From: Acidobacteriaceae bacterium
Lineage (GTDB): Bacteria > Acidobacteriota > Terriglobia > Terriglobales > Acidobacteriaceae
NCBI GenBank assembly: GCA_003132405.1
Contig: PKXQ01000138.1
Span: 88,379 to 152,378, forward strand
DNA length: 64,000 nucleotides
Direction: 5' to 3'
Shown: one piece after another, positions 18,690 through 28,476 of the stretch
How positions within the stretch are numbered: the stretch's first letter is position 1
How the letters are laid out: every line of letters starts with the position of its first letter
Notes under the pieces: model-generated
What the model was told of the DNA's origin: nothing
The model's database searches: none
The model's input: the letters and a program-made list of their open reading frames with translations, nothing else
Translations under genes and position numbers: made by a program

Positions 18690-21491
18690 ATGCTTACCGG
18701 CTCACAAATTCGCCGCAAGTTCCTGGACTTCTTCATCCAGAAGGGACACCGCGAAGTCCACTCCTCGTCGCTAGTCCCCGCCAATGACCCGACGCTGCTC
18801 TTTACCAACGCGGGCATGAACCAGTTCAAGGACGTTTTTCTCGGCCTCGAAAAACGCGACTACAACCGGGCGACCACATCGCAGAAATGCGTGCGCGCCG
18901 GAGGCAAGCACAACGATCTAGAAAACGTAGGCTTCACCAACCGCCACCACACATTTTTCGAAATGTTGGGGAATTTTTCGTTTGGCGATTATTTCAAAGA
19001 TAAAGCCATCGCATACGCCTGGGAGCTGATCACATCACCGGAGTGGTTTGGTATTGAGAAGGACAAGCTCTACGTCACCATTTTCAAAGGCGAAAACGGA
19101 GTGCCGCGCGACGCGGAAGCTTACGACCTGTGGCTCGGTCAAGGCGTTCCCAAAGATCGCATCTACGAGTTCGGCACAAAAGATAATTTCTGGCAGATGG
19201 GAGACACCGGCCCCTGCGGCCCCTGTAGCGAAATTCACTACGACATGGGCGTGGCCGCTTCTGACCAGAGTCATGCCGACTGCGCCTTCGGCTGCGATTG
19301 CGGACGCTATGTAGAACTCTGGAATCTAGTTTTCATGCAGTTCGACCGCGATGCCAGCGGCAAGCTGATGCCGTTACCGAAGCCGTCGATTGATACGGGC
19401 GCGGGACTGGAGCGGATGGCGGCGGTGTTGCAGGGTGTGATCTCGAATTACGAGACGGATTTGTTCGTGCCGCTGACCGATCGAGCCATGGAACTGCTGG
19501 AGATGCATGGGGCTGAACCGCTAGTGAAAATCGCACTGGAATTGTCTCGCAAATCGTCCGCAGCCTCTCTCCGCGTTATCGCCGATCACTCGCGGGCCGC
19601 AACGTTCTTAATCTCCGATGGTGTGACTCCATCGAACGAAGGGCGCGGTTATGTCCTCCGCAAGATCATTCGCCGCGCGATCACGCACGGACGCCTCTTG
19701 GGCCAGACAAATCCTTTTCTCCACGAAATGGTCCTAGCCGTTCGCGACCTGATGCAGGATGCGTATCCGGAACTGAAGGAATCGGCGGGATTCGTGTCGA
19801 AATCTATCCTCGCTGAGGAGAAACAATTTGCGCGCACGCTCGCAATCGGCCTAGAGGGCTTGAAGAACGCCGCGAAAGGAATGCACCTGATCCCTAGGAG
19901 CGAGTTCCAAGCACTGAAAGACCGCTCGCCCGGACTAACTCCCGATGAGTGGTCACATGTACTGCATAGGAGGACTCTTGCATTCGATGGGCACATGGCG
20001 TTTTATTTCGCTTCCACCCACGGCATTCCTCGGGACTTCATCGAGGATTTCTGTAGAGATAATGACATCACTTTAGACATCAATGGGTATGAGGATGCGT
20101 TAGCCGAAGAGCAAACCCGCGCCCGCGCCTCATGGAAGGGCGCGGCCAAGCAGACTGCAAATCCTGCCTACCAGAAGCTGCCGACCTCAACGTTCGATGG
20201 CTACCGCCGGACGCGCTCCGACAACTGCGAAGTGCTCGCCATCATCAAAGGCAATCAGGGTGCGCAGGAGCTCAAGCCCGACGAATCCGGCGAGATCATT
20301 CTCGACCACACGCCCTTCTACGCCGAATCCGGAGGCCAGGTTGGCGATCGCGGATGGTTCTACTCCAATTCCAATGATCACAACACCATCGTCGCCGAAG
20401 TGACCGGATGCTACTACCCTGTGCAGGGCGTGCGCGCGCACCAAGTCACAGCCAAGCAGCCAATTCGCCTCGGCCAAAAAGTGGACGCCGTTGTCGACAC
20501 CGCCATCCGCGAATCCACCATGCGCAATCACACGGCTACGCATCTCCTCCAGGCCGGACTGCGCGAAGTTCTCGGCAAGCACGTTAAGCAGGCGGGATCG
20601 CTAGTCGCTCCAAACCATCTACGCTTCGATTTTTCCCACTTCACCGGAGTCGCCGAAGAAGAGCTGCAAGACATCGAAGACATCATCAACAAAGAAGTAC
20701 TGCGCAACGAGCGCGTCGAGGTCATCGAGAACGTCCCGATCGACGTGGCCATCAACGAGTATCACGCCATGGCGCTCTTCGGCGAAAAATATGGCGATCG
20801 TGTACGCGTCATCAAGATCGGAGATTTCTCGACCGAACTCTGCGGCGGGACGCACACCGCCCAAACCGGGGAAATCGGCCTGATTAAAATCCTGAAAGAA
20901 GGAAGCGTGTCGTCTGGCGTCCGCCGCATCGAGGCCGTCACCGGAGAAGGCTCGCTGCGCCACTTCCGCAAAGATCACGAACTGGAAGGTGTGGTAGCCG
21001 GGCTGACAAACCATTCCGACTCGACGTCACCAGCTGAGGCCCTGAAACTGGAGCTCGAAAAGAAAGACGCCGAGATCAAGCGGCTGGCGCGCGAACTCGA
21101 TCAGGCGCGCATGAAGTCGGCATCGTCGAGCACCGCCAACATCAGCGAAAAAGTGAAAGAAGTTCGCGGCGTCAAGGTGCTGGCTCACCGCGTCGACAAT
21201 CTAGAGCGCGCGCAGATGCGCACGCTGGTCGATCAGTTGCGCGACAGGCTCGGCTCCGCCGTAATCGTGCTAGGTTCGGCGTCGAATGGAAACGTATCGC
21301 TGATCGTCGGCGTAACCAAAGATCTGACCAGCCGCATTCAGGCGGGAAAAGTTATAGGACCGGTGGCGCAGAAAGTTGGCGGCAAAGGCGGAGGCCGTCC
21401 CGATCTCGCCGAAGCAGGCGGCAAAGACGCCGCAGCCCTCGATGCGGCGCTGGGCGACGCTTACGGCGTAGTAGAGTCATTGTTGGCGTAG
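18690..21491 (+). CDS. alaS: Alanyl-tRNA synthetase
   Basis: [50 protein letters not shown]; editing motif [21 protein letters not shown]. Confidence 0.97.
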   Translation: MLTGSQIRRKFLDFFIQKGHREVHSSSLVPANDPTLLFTNAGMNQFKDVFLGLEKRDYNRATTSQKCVRAGGKHNDLENVGFTNRHHTFFEMLGNFSFGDYFKDKAIAYAWELITSPEWFGIEKDKLYVTIFKGENGVPRDAEAYDLWLGQGVPKDRIYEFGTKDNFWQMGDTGPCGPCSEIHYDMGVAASDQSHADCAFGCDCGRYVELWNLVFMQFDRDASGKLMPLPKPSIDTGAGLERMAAVLQGVISNYETDLFVPLTDRAMELLEMHGAEPLVKIALELSRKSSAASLRVIADHSRAATFLISDGVTPSNEGRGYVLRKIIRRAITHGRLLGQTNPFLHEMVLAVRDLMQDAYPELKESAGFVSKSILAEEKQFARTLAIGLEGLKNAAKGMHLIPRSEFQALKDRSPGLTPDEWSHVLHRRTLAFDGHMAFYFASTHGIPRDFIEDFCRDNDITLDINGYEDALAEEQTRARASWKGAAKQTANPAYQKLPTSTFDGYRRTRSDNCEVLAIIKGNQGAQELKPDESGEIILDHTPFYAESGGQVGDRGWFYSNSNDHNTIVAEVTGCYYPVQGVRAHQVTAKQPIRLGQKVDAVVDTAIRESTMRNHTATHLLQAGLREVLGKHVKQAGSLVAPNHLRFDFSHFTGVAEEELQDIEDIINKEVLRNERVEVIENVPIDVAINEYHAMALFGEKYGDRVRVIKIGDFSTELCGGTHTAQTGEIGLIKILKEGSVSSGVRRIEAVTGEGSLRHFRKDHELEGVVAGLTNHSDSTSPAEALKLELEKKDAEIKRLARELDQARMKSASSSTANISEKVKEVRGVKVLAHRVDNLERAQMRTLVDQLRDRLGSAVIVLGSASNGNVSLIVGVTKDLTSRIQAGKVIGPVAQKVGGKGGGRPDLAEAGGKDAAALDAALGDAYGVVESLLA

Positions 21492-21504
21492 ATTCTTCAC
21501 GGCT

Positions 21505-21867
21505 ATGGACGATCGCATCCATTTCGTCGAGCACAAAGGCAAGCGCATCCTGCTGCTCGATTTTTCGCATGCCGATGCGGCTCAAATGCAGCTTCTGCTC
21601 GAGTATGTGCGCATCACAGTCGCGCAGCACGGGCACGAGTCGCTGGTTACGCTCGCCGACTTTAGCGGCGCTACTGTGGATCACGCGGTCGCGATGAGGA
21701 TTAAAGAAGTGCTCACGCTCGATCGCCCGTTCGTGAAGAAGACGGCATGGGTCGGAGCAGAAAGCATCCCCCACGCCTTCATGGAAAACTTCCACAATTT
21801 TTCACAACGCGAAATTGTGACCTTCAAAACACGCGAAGAGGCAATGGACTGGCTAATCGGAGAGTAG
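21505..21867 (+). CDS. STAS/SpoIIAA-like hypothetical protein
   Basis: Short ORF with SpoIIAA-like pattern (VTLADFSGATVDHAVAMRIKEVL...KKTAWVGAESI). Confidence 0.55.
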   Translation: MDDRIHFVEHKGKRILLLDFSHADAAQMQLLLEYVRITVAQHGHESLVTLADFSGATVDHAVAMRIKEVLTLDRPFVKKTAWVGAESIPHAFMENFHNFSQREIVTFKTREEAMDWLIGE

Positions 21868-21955
21868 GTCGCAGGTGACGGGTGACAGGTTACAGGAAAG
21901 CTAAGGAGCAGGAACCAAAACTTTTCCTGTCACCCGTAACCTGTCACCTGCCTTT

Positions 21956-23071
21956 TCAGCTTCTCCAGCGCAACGTCACTGGTCCGCTCATCGGATGCCG
22001 AAACTCTCCGCCATTCTTTTTCACTTCCAGCATCGCGTTCTTCAAACCAAAATACCATTTAGCCGGCCGGTCGGCGTCGTCAATCAGCATTAAATGCGGA
22101 TCGTGCTTCAGTCCCTCGGATTGCAATTCCATCGTGCGGCGATCCTGCTCTACAAATTTTGCGAAGACGAATTTCAAGAGCTGTCGGCCGAACGGAATCC
22201 AGCGAAACAAATTCCACGCCGCCACTACATCGATGCGGCACTGATTGCGCGTGATTGGAGTGACAGTAGTCAGGCTCGAGAACCAATATTTTCCGGCACG
22301 AATAATTTCCGACCTTAGATTGGGCAGCACGAAATCAATAGTGGTCGTAATCGAATCAGCGTCGGCGTAGAGCCGCAAAAGCTTGTAGGGTGCGCTGTTT
22401 GAGCTGGGAGTATGCGCGCTCATGCGAAAGCCATAGGGTATCGGTTCGAAATTCTTTTGCTTCTCGTGAATTGAACCTCGCGTGCGCCACCACCAAGCCT
22501 GATGAACGAAGGGCCCATGCGCCGGATCCATCAGGCCAATAATGCCGTGATCGACCGAGCACGGGAGGTCAGCCGTGAGATAAGCAAGTTTGTAGTGTTC
22601 ACTAAACTTAGGAATCGCAGGTGCCAGAGTTGGCGCAGGCGCAGGCTTCGAGAATCCCGCACCCGCCGGGCCAGGATCAGGAATAAAGACCCAGATAAAA
22701 TCGTCGCGCTCTTCGCATGGATAGCTGCCGGCATAGATGCGATCAACCTTCAGAGTCTGCTCGGGGACAAGCGACGGAATCAGCTGGCACTGGCCGCTGT
22801 GCGCGTCGAATCTCCAGCCGTGATACGAGCATTCCACTTGCTGGCCGTCAAAGTGTCCACAAGAAAGCGGCATGCCGCGATGCGGGCAGGCGTCGCGCAA
22901 GGCAAAGGGCCGGCCCCGCCGGTCCCGTCCAATAACGAGAGGCTGTTCCAGCAACATCGTCTTTGCCAGCTCGCTACTCCGGACCTGATCGGCCGCGAGC
23001 GCCCGATACCAGAAGCCGAACAGCATAAGCGCGTCAGGCATCTGCGATTGCAATGGAAAGTCGTCAGGCAT
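21956..23071 (-). CDS. Rieske aromatic ring-hydroxylating oxygenase alpha-subunit-like protein
   Basis: Rieske motifs CPHRGMPLSCG and CSYHGWRFD. Confidence 0.88.
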   Translation of the reverse strand: MPDDFPLQSQMPDALMLFGFWYRALAADQVRSSELAKTMLLEQPLVIGRDRRGRPFALRDACPHRGMPLSCGHFDGQQVECSYHGWRFDAHSGQCQLIPSLVPEQTLKVDRIYAGSYPCEERDDFIWVFIPDPGPAGAGFSKPAPAPTLAPAIPKFSEHYKLAYLTADLPCSVDHGIIGLMDPAHGPFVHQAWWWRTRGSIHEKQKNFEPIPYGFRMSAHTPSSNSAPYKLLRLYADADSITTTIDFVLPNLRSEIIRAGKYWFSSLTTVTPITRNQCRIDVVAAWNLFRWIPFGRQLLKFVFAKFVEQDRRTMELQSEGLKHDPHLMLIDDADRPAKWYFGLKNAMLEVKKNGGEFRHPMSGPVTLRWRS

Positions 23072-23145
23072 TGGACAGGTGAGAATACCGCAGTGGGCGA
23101 GAAATCTGAAATTTCTGCGCGCTTATCGGCAGAACGGCGGAGAAT

Positions 23146-24819
23146 CTACCCGCGCTGTCCCGAACTCAGTCGCGTTCTTAGCTGAATGTAGGCTTCGCGC
23201 GCGACTCCGGGCTTTTCTATATGCGTTAGGAACAGCTTGCGCAATCCGGCACAGCTTAACCGGCCTTCGAGATAGGCGTCGTAGAGATCGTTGCCCGTGA
23301 GGTATCCGAGTTGCTCGGCGACGTATTCGTATTTGCGGCCGCTGAAGGCTGGCGCGTGCATCAGCGGATCGTTAGCTGCTGCCCGGCGCTGTTGCGTTAG
23401 AAAGTCGAGCGCCTCGACCGCGTCGGCGAACGGCAGCGAAGTTTGCTCTGCGAGATCTTCGCGCGTCACGTCGAACAGCTCATCCACATCGCTGTCGCGA
23501 ACGACCGGCCTCGTGGGATGCAGGATGCGCGACCCGAAAGAGGCGAGCGCATGTTCAAACACGGCAAGGTAAAACGTGTCGTCTCTATCGAGCGGGACGC
23601 TCGGTACGGCGTGTGGCGCGCCAGCCTTGCCGTTGCAACGATTTGGCAACCCGCGACAGGCCTGATGAAGGAAGCGCATGGCATCTTCGGCAGACGAAGT
23701 CATGCGAAACTGGCGCACGTAGATAGCGTTGATCGGCGCAAGGTAAACGCTGCCGCGCTCGCGCACCTGGCGGAGCAGCGAACGGCGGTCTTGGGCCGTG
23801 AATCCTTTGCGTGACAACAAACGGCGCAGCAGCCCGTCAGAGTTGCGCGAATGGACCTCAGGCATGAGGTCAACCAGCAGTCTCGGCTGCGTCGTGTTGT
23901 GCGGCGAATACTGATTGATCCCAAGAAACCGCACCATGCCGTCGATCAGGTTATAAAGTGTGGGGGCAAGGTCAGGCGCGCTATGGTCGTTATCGCCGCG
24001 CCGCCAGCGGTCGAGACAGAGTCGATAGTTCTCGTATTTTTCCAGCGGCGTTGCGTTAAAGACGCACAGCGTATCTTCGTCAATCCGCACGGCCTCAATA
24101 TGATCGTGGGTTTCTCCCGCAGCGCGCCAGTAAAGCGCATCGACATTTTGCAGTACGGTGAGCACCGGCTCTTCGGGAAGGCGCTGCTGCAGCAAGGCCG
24201 GCATATGCTGTGGCGCGAGGTGCGATTCGCCGAAGAGCACCAGAATCAGCGCGTCCGAATGACGGCGCCGCAGTTCAGCGATCTTATCGGATGCGTGGCG
24301 GTCGCGAGCTCCGATCTTGCGCAGATCTTCGCGAGGCATGCAATCAAGCCCATAGACTAATGCACCGCGATCGCGAGCGGCCGAGAGCAATTCGTAAAAC
24401 GGAAGCCAGTCATATCCCCAGTCGAGATCGAAGCGTATTCGTTGCCGCAATTCGGCTTCGTCGATTTCGCCGCGCGACCATTCGTCGAGAATGTGCTGAT
24501 CGCGCGAAAAAATAGTTTCGACGCCAAGCACTACAGGGCGCTGGCGCAGATCCGAATCGCGCAGGAGCGACGCCAGATAACGTTGCGAATTGGGCAGCGC
24601 GTGATAATCGCCGATCAGGACGATTCCCGCCTTGCCAACCTGGCGGCGAACATCGCTAGCGCCTAGAACGTTATCGTAGGAGCGATAGGCCTCTCGAAAA
24701 TCGCGGAGATACTTGCGTCCGGCGGCCGGATCAATGGCGCGAATCTCGCGCTCCACGCTGGCCAGGGCGTGGAGCTGGGCGGCGCTGCGTCGCGATCGCA
24801 AAATCCCCATAGTGGCCAT
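23146..24819 (-). CDS. ChaN/TIKI-like family protein
   Basis: VLIGDYHALPNSQRYLASLL, VLGVETIFSRDQHILDEW, WGYDWLPFYELLSAARDRGALVYGLDC, VLFGESHLAPQHMP. Confidence 0.75.
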   Translation of the reverse strand: MATMGILRSRRSAAQLHALASVEREIRAIDPAAGRKYLRDFREAYRSYDNVLGASDVRRQVGKAGIVLIGDYHALPNSQRYLASLLRDSDLRQRPVVLGVETIFSRDQHILDEWSRGEIDEAELRQRIRFDLDWGYDWLPFYELLSAARDRGALVYGLDCMPREDLRKIGARDRHASDKIAELRRRHSDALILVLFGESHLAPQHMPALLQQRLPEEPVLTVLQNVDALYWRAAGETHDHIEAVRIDEDTLCVFNATPLEKYENYRLCLDRWRRGDNDHSAPDLAPTLYNLIDGMVRFLGINQYSPHNTTQPRLLVDLMPEVHSRNSDGLLRRLLSRKGFTAQDRRSLLRQVRERGSVYLAPINAIYVRQFRMTSSAEDAMRFLHQACRGLPNRCNGKAGAPHAVPSVPLDRDDTFYLAVFEHALASFGSRILHPTRPVVRDSDVDELFDVTREDLAEQTSLPFADAVEALDFLTQQRRAAANDPLMHAPAFSGRKYEYVAEQLGYLTGNDLYDAYLEGRLSCAGLRKLFLTHIEKPGVAREAYIQLRTRLSSGQRG

Positions 24820-25053
24820 GATTTATAGTTGCGCTCTTCCCTGCTTAATCCGCTTGCCGCTCGCCCTAGAAGTTCGAACTCGCTCGCGAACCAGCCAACG
24901 ACCTGCAACCGCAATTCAACCGACCTATAGATGCGGGCTCCGCAGAGCCAGGTCGTAAAGCGAATTACCTAGTCGCCTTGACTTGCCATCGGAGCATCCC
25001 TATCCTCAGCTTTCGAACCTCCGACCTTCATCGGACTTCGGGGAGCGCTAACT

Positions 25054-25653
25054 TTGCCCATGCCGCCGGAAAACCTGACGATTGCGACCACCGGCGCCAG
25101 CGGATCGATTTTTCTCAAACACTTTCTACTTGCCGCCGAACGCGACCCTCGGGTAAAGACCCTAAACTTCATCGCCTCCGACAGCGGCCTGCGCGTCATG
25201 GCCGAAGAACTTGGCATAGAAGGCCGCTCTGATCTCCTACGTCAAATCATCGGCGCGCCCTCGGCGAAGATTCAGCAACAGGCGAACAACGATATCGGCG
25301 CCAACGTGGCCAGCGGGTCGTATCCCGCTGATGCCATGGTCGTCATTCCGTGCAGCGTTGGCACCCTCGGCCGCATCGCCAACGGCATCGCTTCGCGCCT
25401 CCTCGAACGCGCCGCCGATGTCACTCTCAAAGAGCGCCGGCCTCTCGTCCTATGCGTCCGCGAGACGCCGTTGAACAAAATTCACTTGCGCAACATGTCG
25501 CTTGCCGCTGACGCCGGTGCGACCATCTTCCCGCTCATCCCGACGTTTTATAACCACCCGCCAACCCTGGAGGCCATGGCGCAGGAATTCGCCAACCGCG
25601 TCCTCGCGCATTTAGGACTGCCCCAAGAAAATGCATACCGATGGAAGGGGTGA
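25054..25653 (+). CDS. ubiX: UbiX-family flavin prenyltransferase
   Basis: TIATTGASGSIF, ADAMVVIPCSVGTLGRIANGIASRLLERAADVTLKERRPLVLCVRETPLNKIHLRNM. Confidence 0.88.
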   Translation: MPMPPENLTIATTGASGSIFLKHFLLAAERDPRVKTLNFIASDSGLRVMAEELGIEGRSDLLRQIIGAPSAKIQQQANNDIGANVASGSYPADAMVVIPCSVGTLGRIANGIASRLLERAADVTLKERRPLVLCVRETPLNKIHLRNMSLAADAGATIFPLIPTFYNHPPTLEAMAQEFANRVLAHLGLPQENAYRWKG

Positions 25654-25727
25654 GCCCAGTTGCCGGTTGTCAGTTCTCAGTTCGAGAAAAATCAGGAAAG
25701 GCCGCGCTGAGCTCCCAAGGTTTTACT

Positions 25728-25769
25728 GAGACCTGAGACCTAAGACCTGAGACCTGAGACCTGACAACT
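25728..25769. repeat. 7-bp tandem repeat (GAGACCT), 5-6 units
   Basis: gagacct gagacct aagacct gagacct gagacct gacaact; ends in CTGACAAC, complementary to GTTGTCAG at about 25667. Confidence 0.9.
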
Positions 25770-25985
25770 CCTCTCTCAAAGTCTAGGGAACGGGAAGTAA
25801 CGAAGGTAGGTATCTGGCGGGCATGTACTGCGAGTGCCAGCGATCTTGACACGTGCAGTTTACGGGCGCGGATTTCCCGCTGGTTTCAGATTCTCAGCGT
25901 CTACCCTGACGCCTCGCACTGAGAACTGAGAACCGGGAAGTGAGAACAGTGCTATTGATTCTCGCGGTACGCCACCTCAGTGCTG

Positions 25986-26013
25986 TTGACTCAGCCCTCT
26001 CTTTTTTTGTAAT
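25986..26013 (+). promoter_or_regulatory. Sigma70-like promoter TTGACT-N16-TGTAAT
   Basis: TTGACT at 25986-25991, TGTAAT at 26008-26013. Confidence 0.6.
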
Positions 26014-26043
26014 CTGCGCTTACACCGGAAAGGAGGTGGTCGG

Positions 26044-26103
26044 ATGATAAGTTCTGATTCACATAGTAGAAATACCAGACCAGGTGAGGTGGCTGAGTCT
26101 TAG
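26044..26103 (+). CDS. 19-aa small ORF MISSDSHSRNTRPGEVAES*
   Basis: Preceded by AAAGGAGGTGG, near-perfect anti-SD complement, with ~5 nt spacing. Confidence 0.5.
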   Translation: MISSDSHSRNTRPGEVAES

Positions 26104-26280
26104 GGCGGTTGCTCTAAGCGGAGTTCTCGAGGAACCTTTGGTCGGGGAAATCGGGGACAATCTCTCGCAAACAATCCGTGAATTTGGGCTGATCCGCCGG
26201 TCACAAGTCGTGCCCGGCACCGGAACGAGCGAGGGGCCACGAGAGTGACCACCTCAGTCAATCCCAAACAGTCCACCGGC

Positions 26281-26312
26281 CAGCCCGCAGGCTGAAAAGC
26301 TTGCGGGCTGTT
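26281..26312 (+). terminator. Rho-independent terminator
   Basis: CAGCCCGCA g GCT GAAA AGC t TGCGGGCTG followed by TTCTCTTT. Confidence 0.85.
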
Positions 26313-26368
26313 CTCTTTCCACGTGGCAGGTCATTGGGAAAAGCAAATTCCTTTGCCGTGTGCGAATC

Positions 26369-26692
26369 TCACTCCCGCTCGGACGGAGCGAAAAACACAA
26401 TCAATTCCAACTCTTCCCTTATATCGTAGAAGCGATGCTCCACCCGAGCCTCGACGAAAATCACCGAGCCTGCCCGCACCTCGTAATGTTCCGATCCATT
26501 CTGCATCCGCGCAACTCCGCGCACGACGTAGTACATCTCATCTTCGCGGTGGGGTTTCTGCGGATCAGTTCCGCCCTTGGGCAATGCATAAACGCCAGCA
26601 CTCATCGCCGGAACGCGCAAAAACTCGAAGTAAGCTTTGCCTTTTCTCGCACGTTGACGAGAGAGATCGTCGATGTGAAATAGCTGGGGCAT
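26369..26692 (-). CDS. Cupin-domain protein
   Basis: PHREDEMYYVVRGVARMQNGSEHYEVRAGSVIFVEARVEHRFYDI. Confidence 0.87.
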   Translation of the reverse strand: MPQLFHIDDLSRQRARKGKAYFEFLRVPAMSAGVYALPKGGTDPQKPHREDEMYYVVRGVARMQNGSEHYEVRAGSVIFVEARVEHRFYDIREELELIVFFAPSERE

Positions 26693-26734
26693 ACCGAGAA
26701 CTGAGAACCGGGAACTAAAAACTAAAATTGCGCA

Positions 26735-27445
26735 CTACCCAATCGCGCCGCGAAAGAAAATATCCGTATACTGCTGCACGATCGCCTCTCCCGTCAGCGG
26801 CCCGTCCGGCTTGTACCACTGATAAATCCAGTTAATCATCCCGACCAGCGCCAGCGCGGCCGCGCGCGGCGTCACGGTCGATGGCGAATTAGGCTTGCGC
26901 TGGGCATCGCGCTGGGCGCTCCGCTGAACGTCAGCAATCAGGTGCTCGACAAAGTGCAGATAATCTTTCTTGCGCGCATTGATCTTGCGCCGCAGCGCCG
27001 GCGGCAGCGGATGGTTCTCGTGCAGCATCACCGTGATCTCGCGGTCTTCCGGACTGAGCACAACCTCTATGTGCAACCGGATCAGCGTGCGCAGCCGCGC
27101 TTCAGTCGCGTCGACATGGGTTACGTCAGCGCGAGCTCCGTCCATGCGGCCCGCCCCACCGCTCGCGGCCGCTCCCATTCCATCGATCCGTCGCACCACA
27201 TTAATCACCCGCGCCTCTGTGATATCCATGGCGTGCGACATGATGTGAAAAAGAATCTCGTCCTTCGACTGGAAGTGGTGATAGAGGCCGCCCTTCGACA
27301 ACTTGAGCGCCGCCGCCACATCGTTCATCGACGTGGCGTCGTATCCCTGTTGTTGAAACAGGCGCGCCGCCGTGCGCAGGATTTCCTGCCGAGGTTCCAG
27401 GCGGGGTTCGTGACGGGAATCAATCGCAGCTTCGCGAAGCATCAC
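26735..27445 (-). CDS. TetR/AcrR-family transcriptional regulator
   Basis: N-terminal HTH: RQEILRTAARLFQQQGYDATSMNDVAAALKLSKGGLYHHFQSKDEILF. Confidence 0.9.
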   Translation of the reverse strand: MMLREAAIDSRHEPRLEPRQEILRTAARLFQQQGYDATSMNDVAAALKLSKGGLYHHFQSKDEILFHIMSHAMDITEARVINVVRRIDGMGAAASGGAGRMDGARADVTHVDATEARLRTLIRLHIEVVLSPEDREITVMLHENHPLPPALRRKINARKKDYLHFVEHLIADVQRSAQRDAQRKPNSPSTVTPRAAALALVGMINWIYQWYKPDGPLTGEAIVQQYTDIFFRGAIG

Positions 27446-27463
27446 AGAGATGGTATCGCGGAA

Positions 27464-28423
27464 TCAGCGTTTCGCTCCACTATCGTGGCCCCACGAAATG
27501 TTTATTCGTCGGACGTTCCGGTGTTTGGCAGACGGCGTGTTGCCAAGCTTTGCCGCACCCGCAGCCAACGCGTCATCAATCGCCGTGACGTTGCGGACTG
27601 GCTCGGAAGAGGAGTCGACTCCCGCGCCAAGGCGCAGAACTCTGCACCCGATCTCTTTCGTGCCGATCACAGGAACACTTCGAAGCTCAGCTTTGAGCGC
27701 CGGATGCCGGTGTAGAACGTGCCGCACGAACGCCGCCCGCTTGGGCCCTTCATGGAAGCGTCCAGCTTCCCAAATATCAAAGCGGACTTTCTGTAATTCA
27801 TCTTTGTGCTCGAAACTCCGAGAGCCAGCAACGTGGCTCTGCAACAGCTCAATCCGCGAACAGGCGCGTTCGACCATGCGCGACAGCTCACGACCGAAGT
27901 GCGGCGCGCGATCATGGCGCAGCCGCTCTTTTGCTTTTTCCGCCGAAAACCATGTAGGGTTGCGATTCGCCTCCTGCGGCGCCTCCCGCCGAGTTACTTC
28001 GCAAAGATAAGCAGCGACGGCGGCATCGGAAATACCCGCGTCGGGCGCACGGCGAAAGTAGCGCGCGAACGGAATTTCCTCGATTCGGCCGTGCACACCT
28101 GCTTCTTCCAAAGCCTCGAGAGCAGCGGATTGCGCGAGCGTCAGTCCTGGCTCGACGCCGCCTTTCGGAAAAATCCAGCGCCCACCGCGCGTCTGCACCA
28201 GAAGAAATTCAACCCCGCGCCGCCCGATCCGATAACAAACTGCTGCCACCTGTTGCCGGGTTCTCTGCCGCCGCGACGTCCCCGAGACTTTTGCCGATGA
28301 ACCCGATCCCATGGCATCAGAGTGCGCGATGCCTCCGCTTCTGCCTAGAGCAAAGCTTGGTTCGCGCGGAGTTGATTCGCGACGCCCGCTGGGAATCTGT
28401 CTACGTACTTGTGCGAACACCAT
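27464..28423 (-). CDS. NUDIX hydrolase with extended flanking regions
   Basis: Nudix-box-like GGVEPGLTLAQSAALEALEEAGVHG; start uncertain (28423 or 28312). Confidence 0.75.
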   Translation of the reverse strand: MVFAQVRRQIPSGRRESTPREPSFALGRSGGIAHSDAMGSGSSAKVSGTSRRQRTRQQVAAVCYRIGRRGVEFLLVQTRGGRWIFPKGGVEPGLTLAQSAALEALEEAGVHGRIEEIPFARYFRRAPDAGISDAAVAAYLCEVTRREAPQEANRNPTWFSAEKAKERLRHDRAPHFGRELSRMVERACSRIELLQSHVAGSRSFEHKDELQKVRFDIWEAGRFHEGPKRAAFVRHVLHRHPALKAELRSVPVIGTKEIGCRVLRLGAGVDSSSEPVRNVTAIDDALAAGAAKLGNTPSAKHRNVRRINISWGHDSGAKR

Positions 28424-28476
28424 CGTTTCCGAGAAAGTAGCGTGAGCGAATACCGCATCGGTGTAGGACGAGAATT

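Larger units (their letters stand above)
26020..26315 (+). ncRNA. Candidate stand-alone small transcript (structured RNA and/or small-protein mRNA)
   Basis: Promoter-like element upstream, strong intrinsic terminator at the 3' end, GAGGTGGTC (26033-26041) exactly complementary to GACCACCTC (26248-26256); no similarity recognised to a known RNA family. Confidence 0.5.

Noticed and set aside
25728-25769. CRISPR-like array
   Set aside because: Repeat unit is 7 bp with no spacers; no cas genes in the window. No other candidate array found.
26090-26180. tRNA-Ser/tRNA-Sec-like similarity (GGTGAGGTGGCTGAGT...)
   Set aside because: No acceptor stem, no GTTCGA T-loop, and the segment overlaps the 19-codon ORF; similarity restricted to a D-arm-like string.
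26315-26332. Third parS-like site (tttccacgtggcagg)
   Set aside because: Only the 10-bp core tCCACGTGg matches; flanks differ from TGTTCCACGTGGAACA.
26942-27715. 257-aa plus-strand ORF opposite TetR and NUDIX genes
   Set aside because: Spans two opposite-strand genes with recognisable domains; composition not protein-like.
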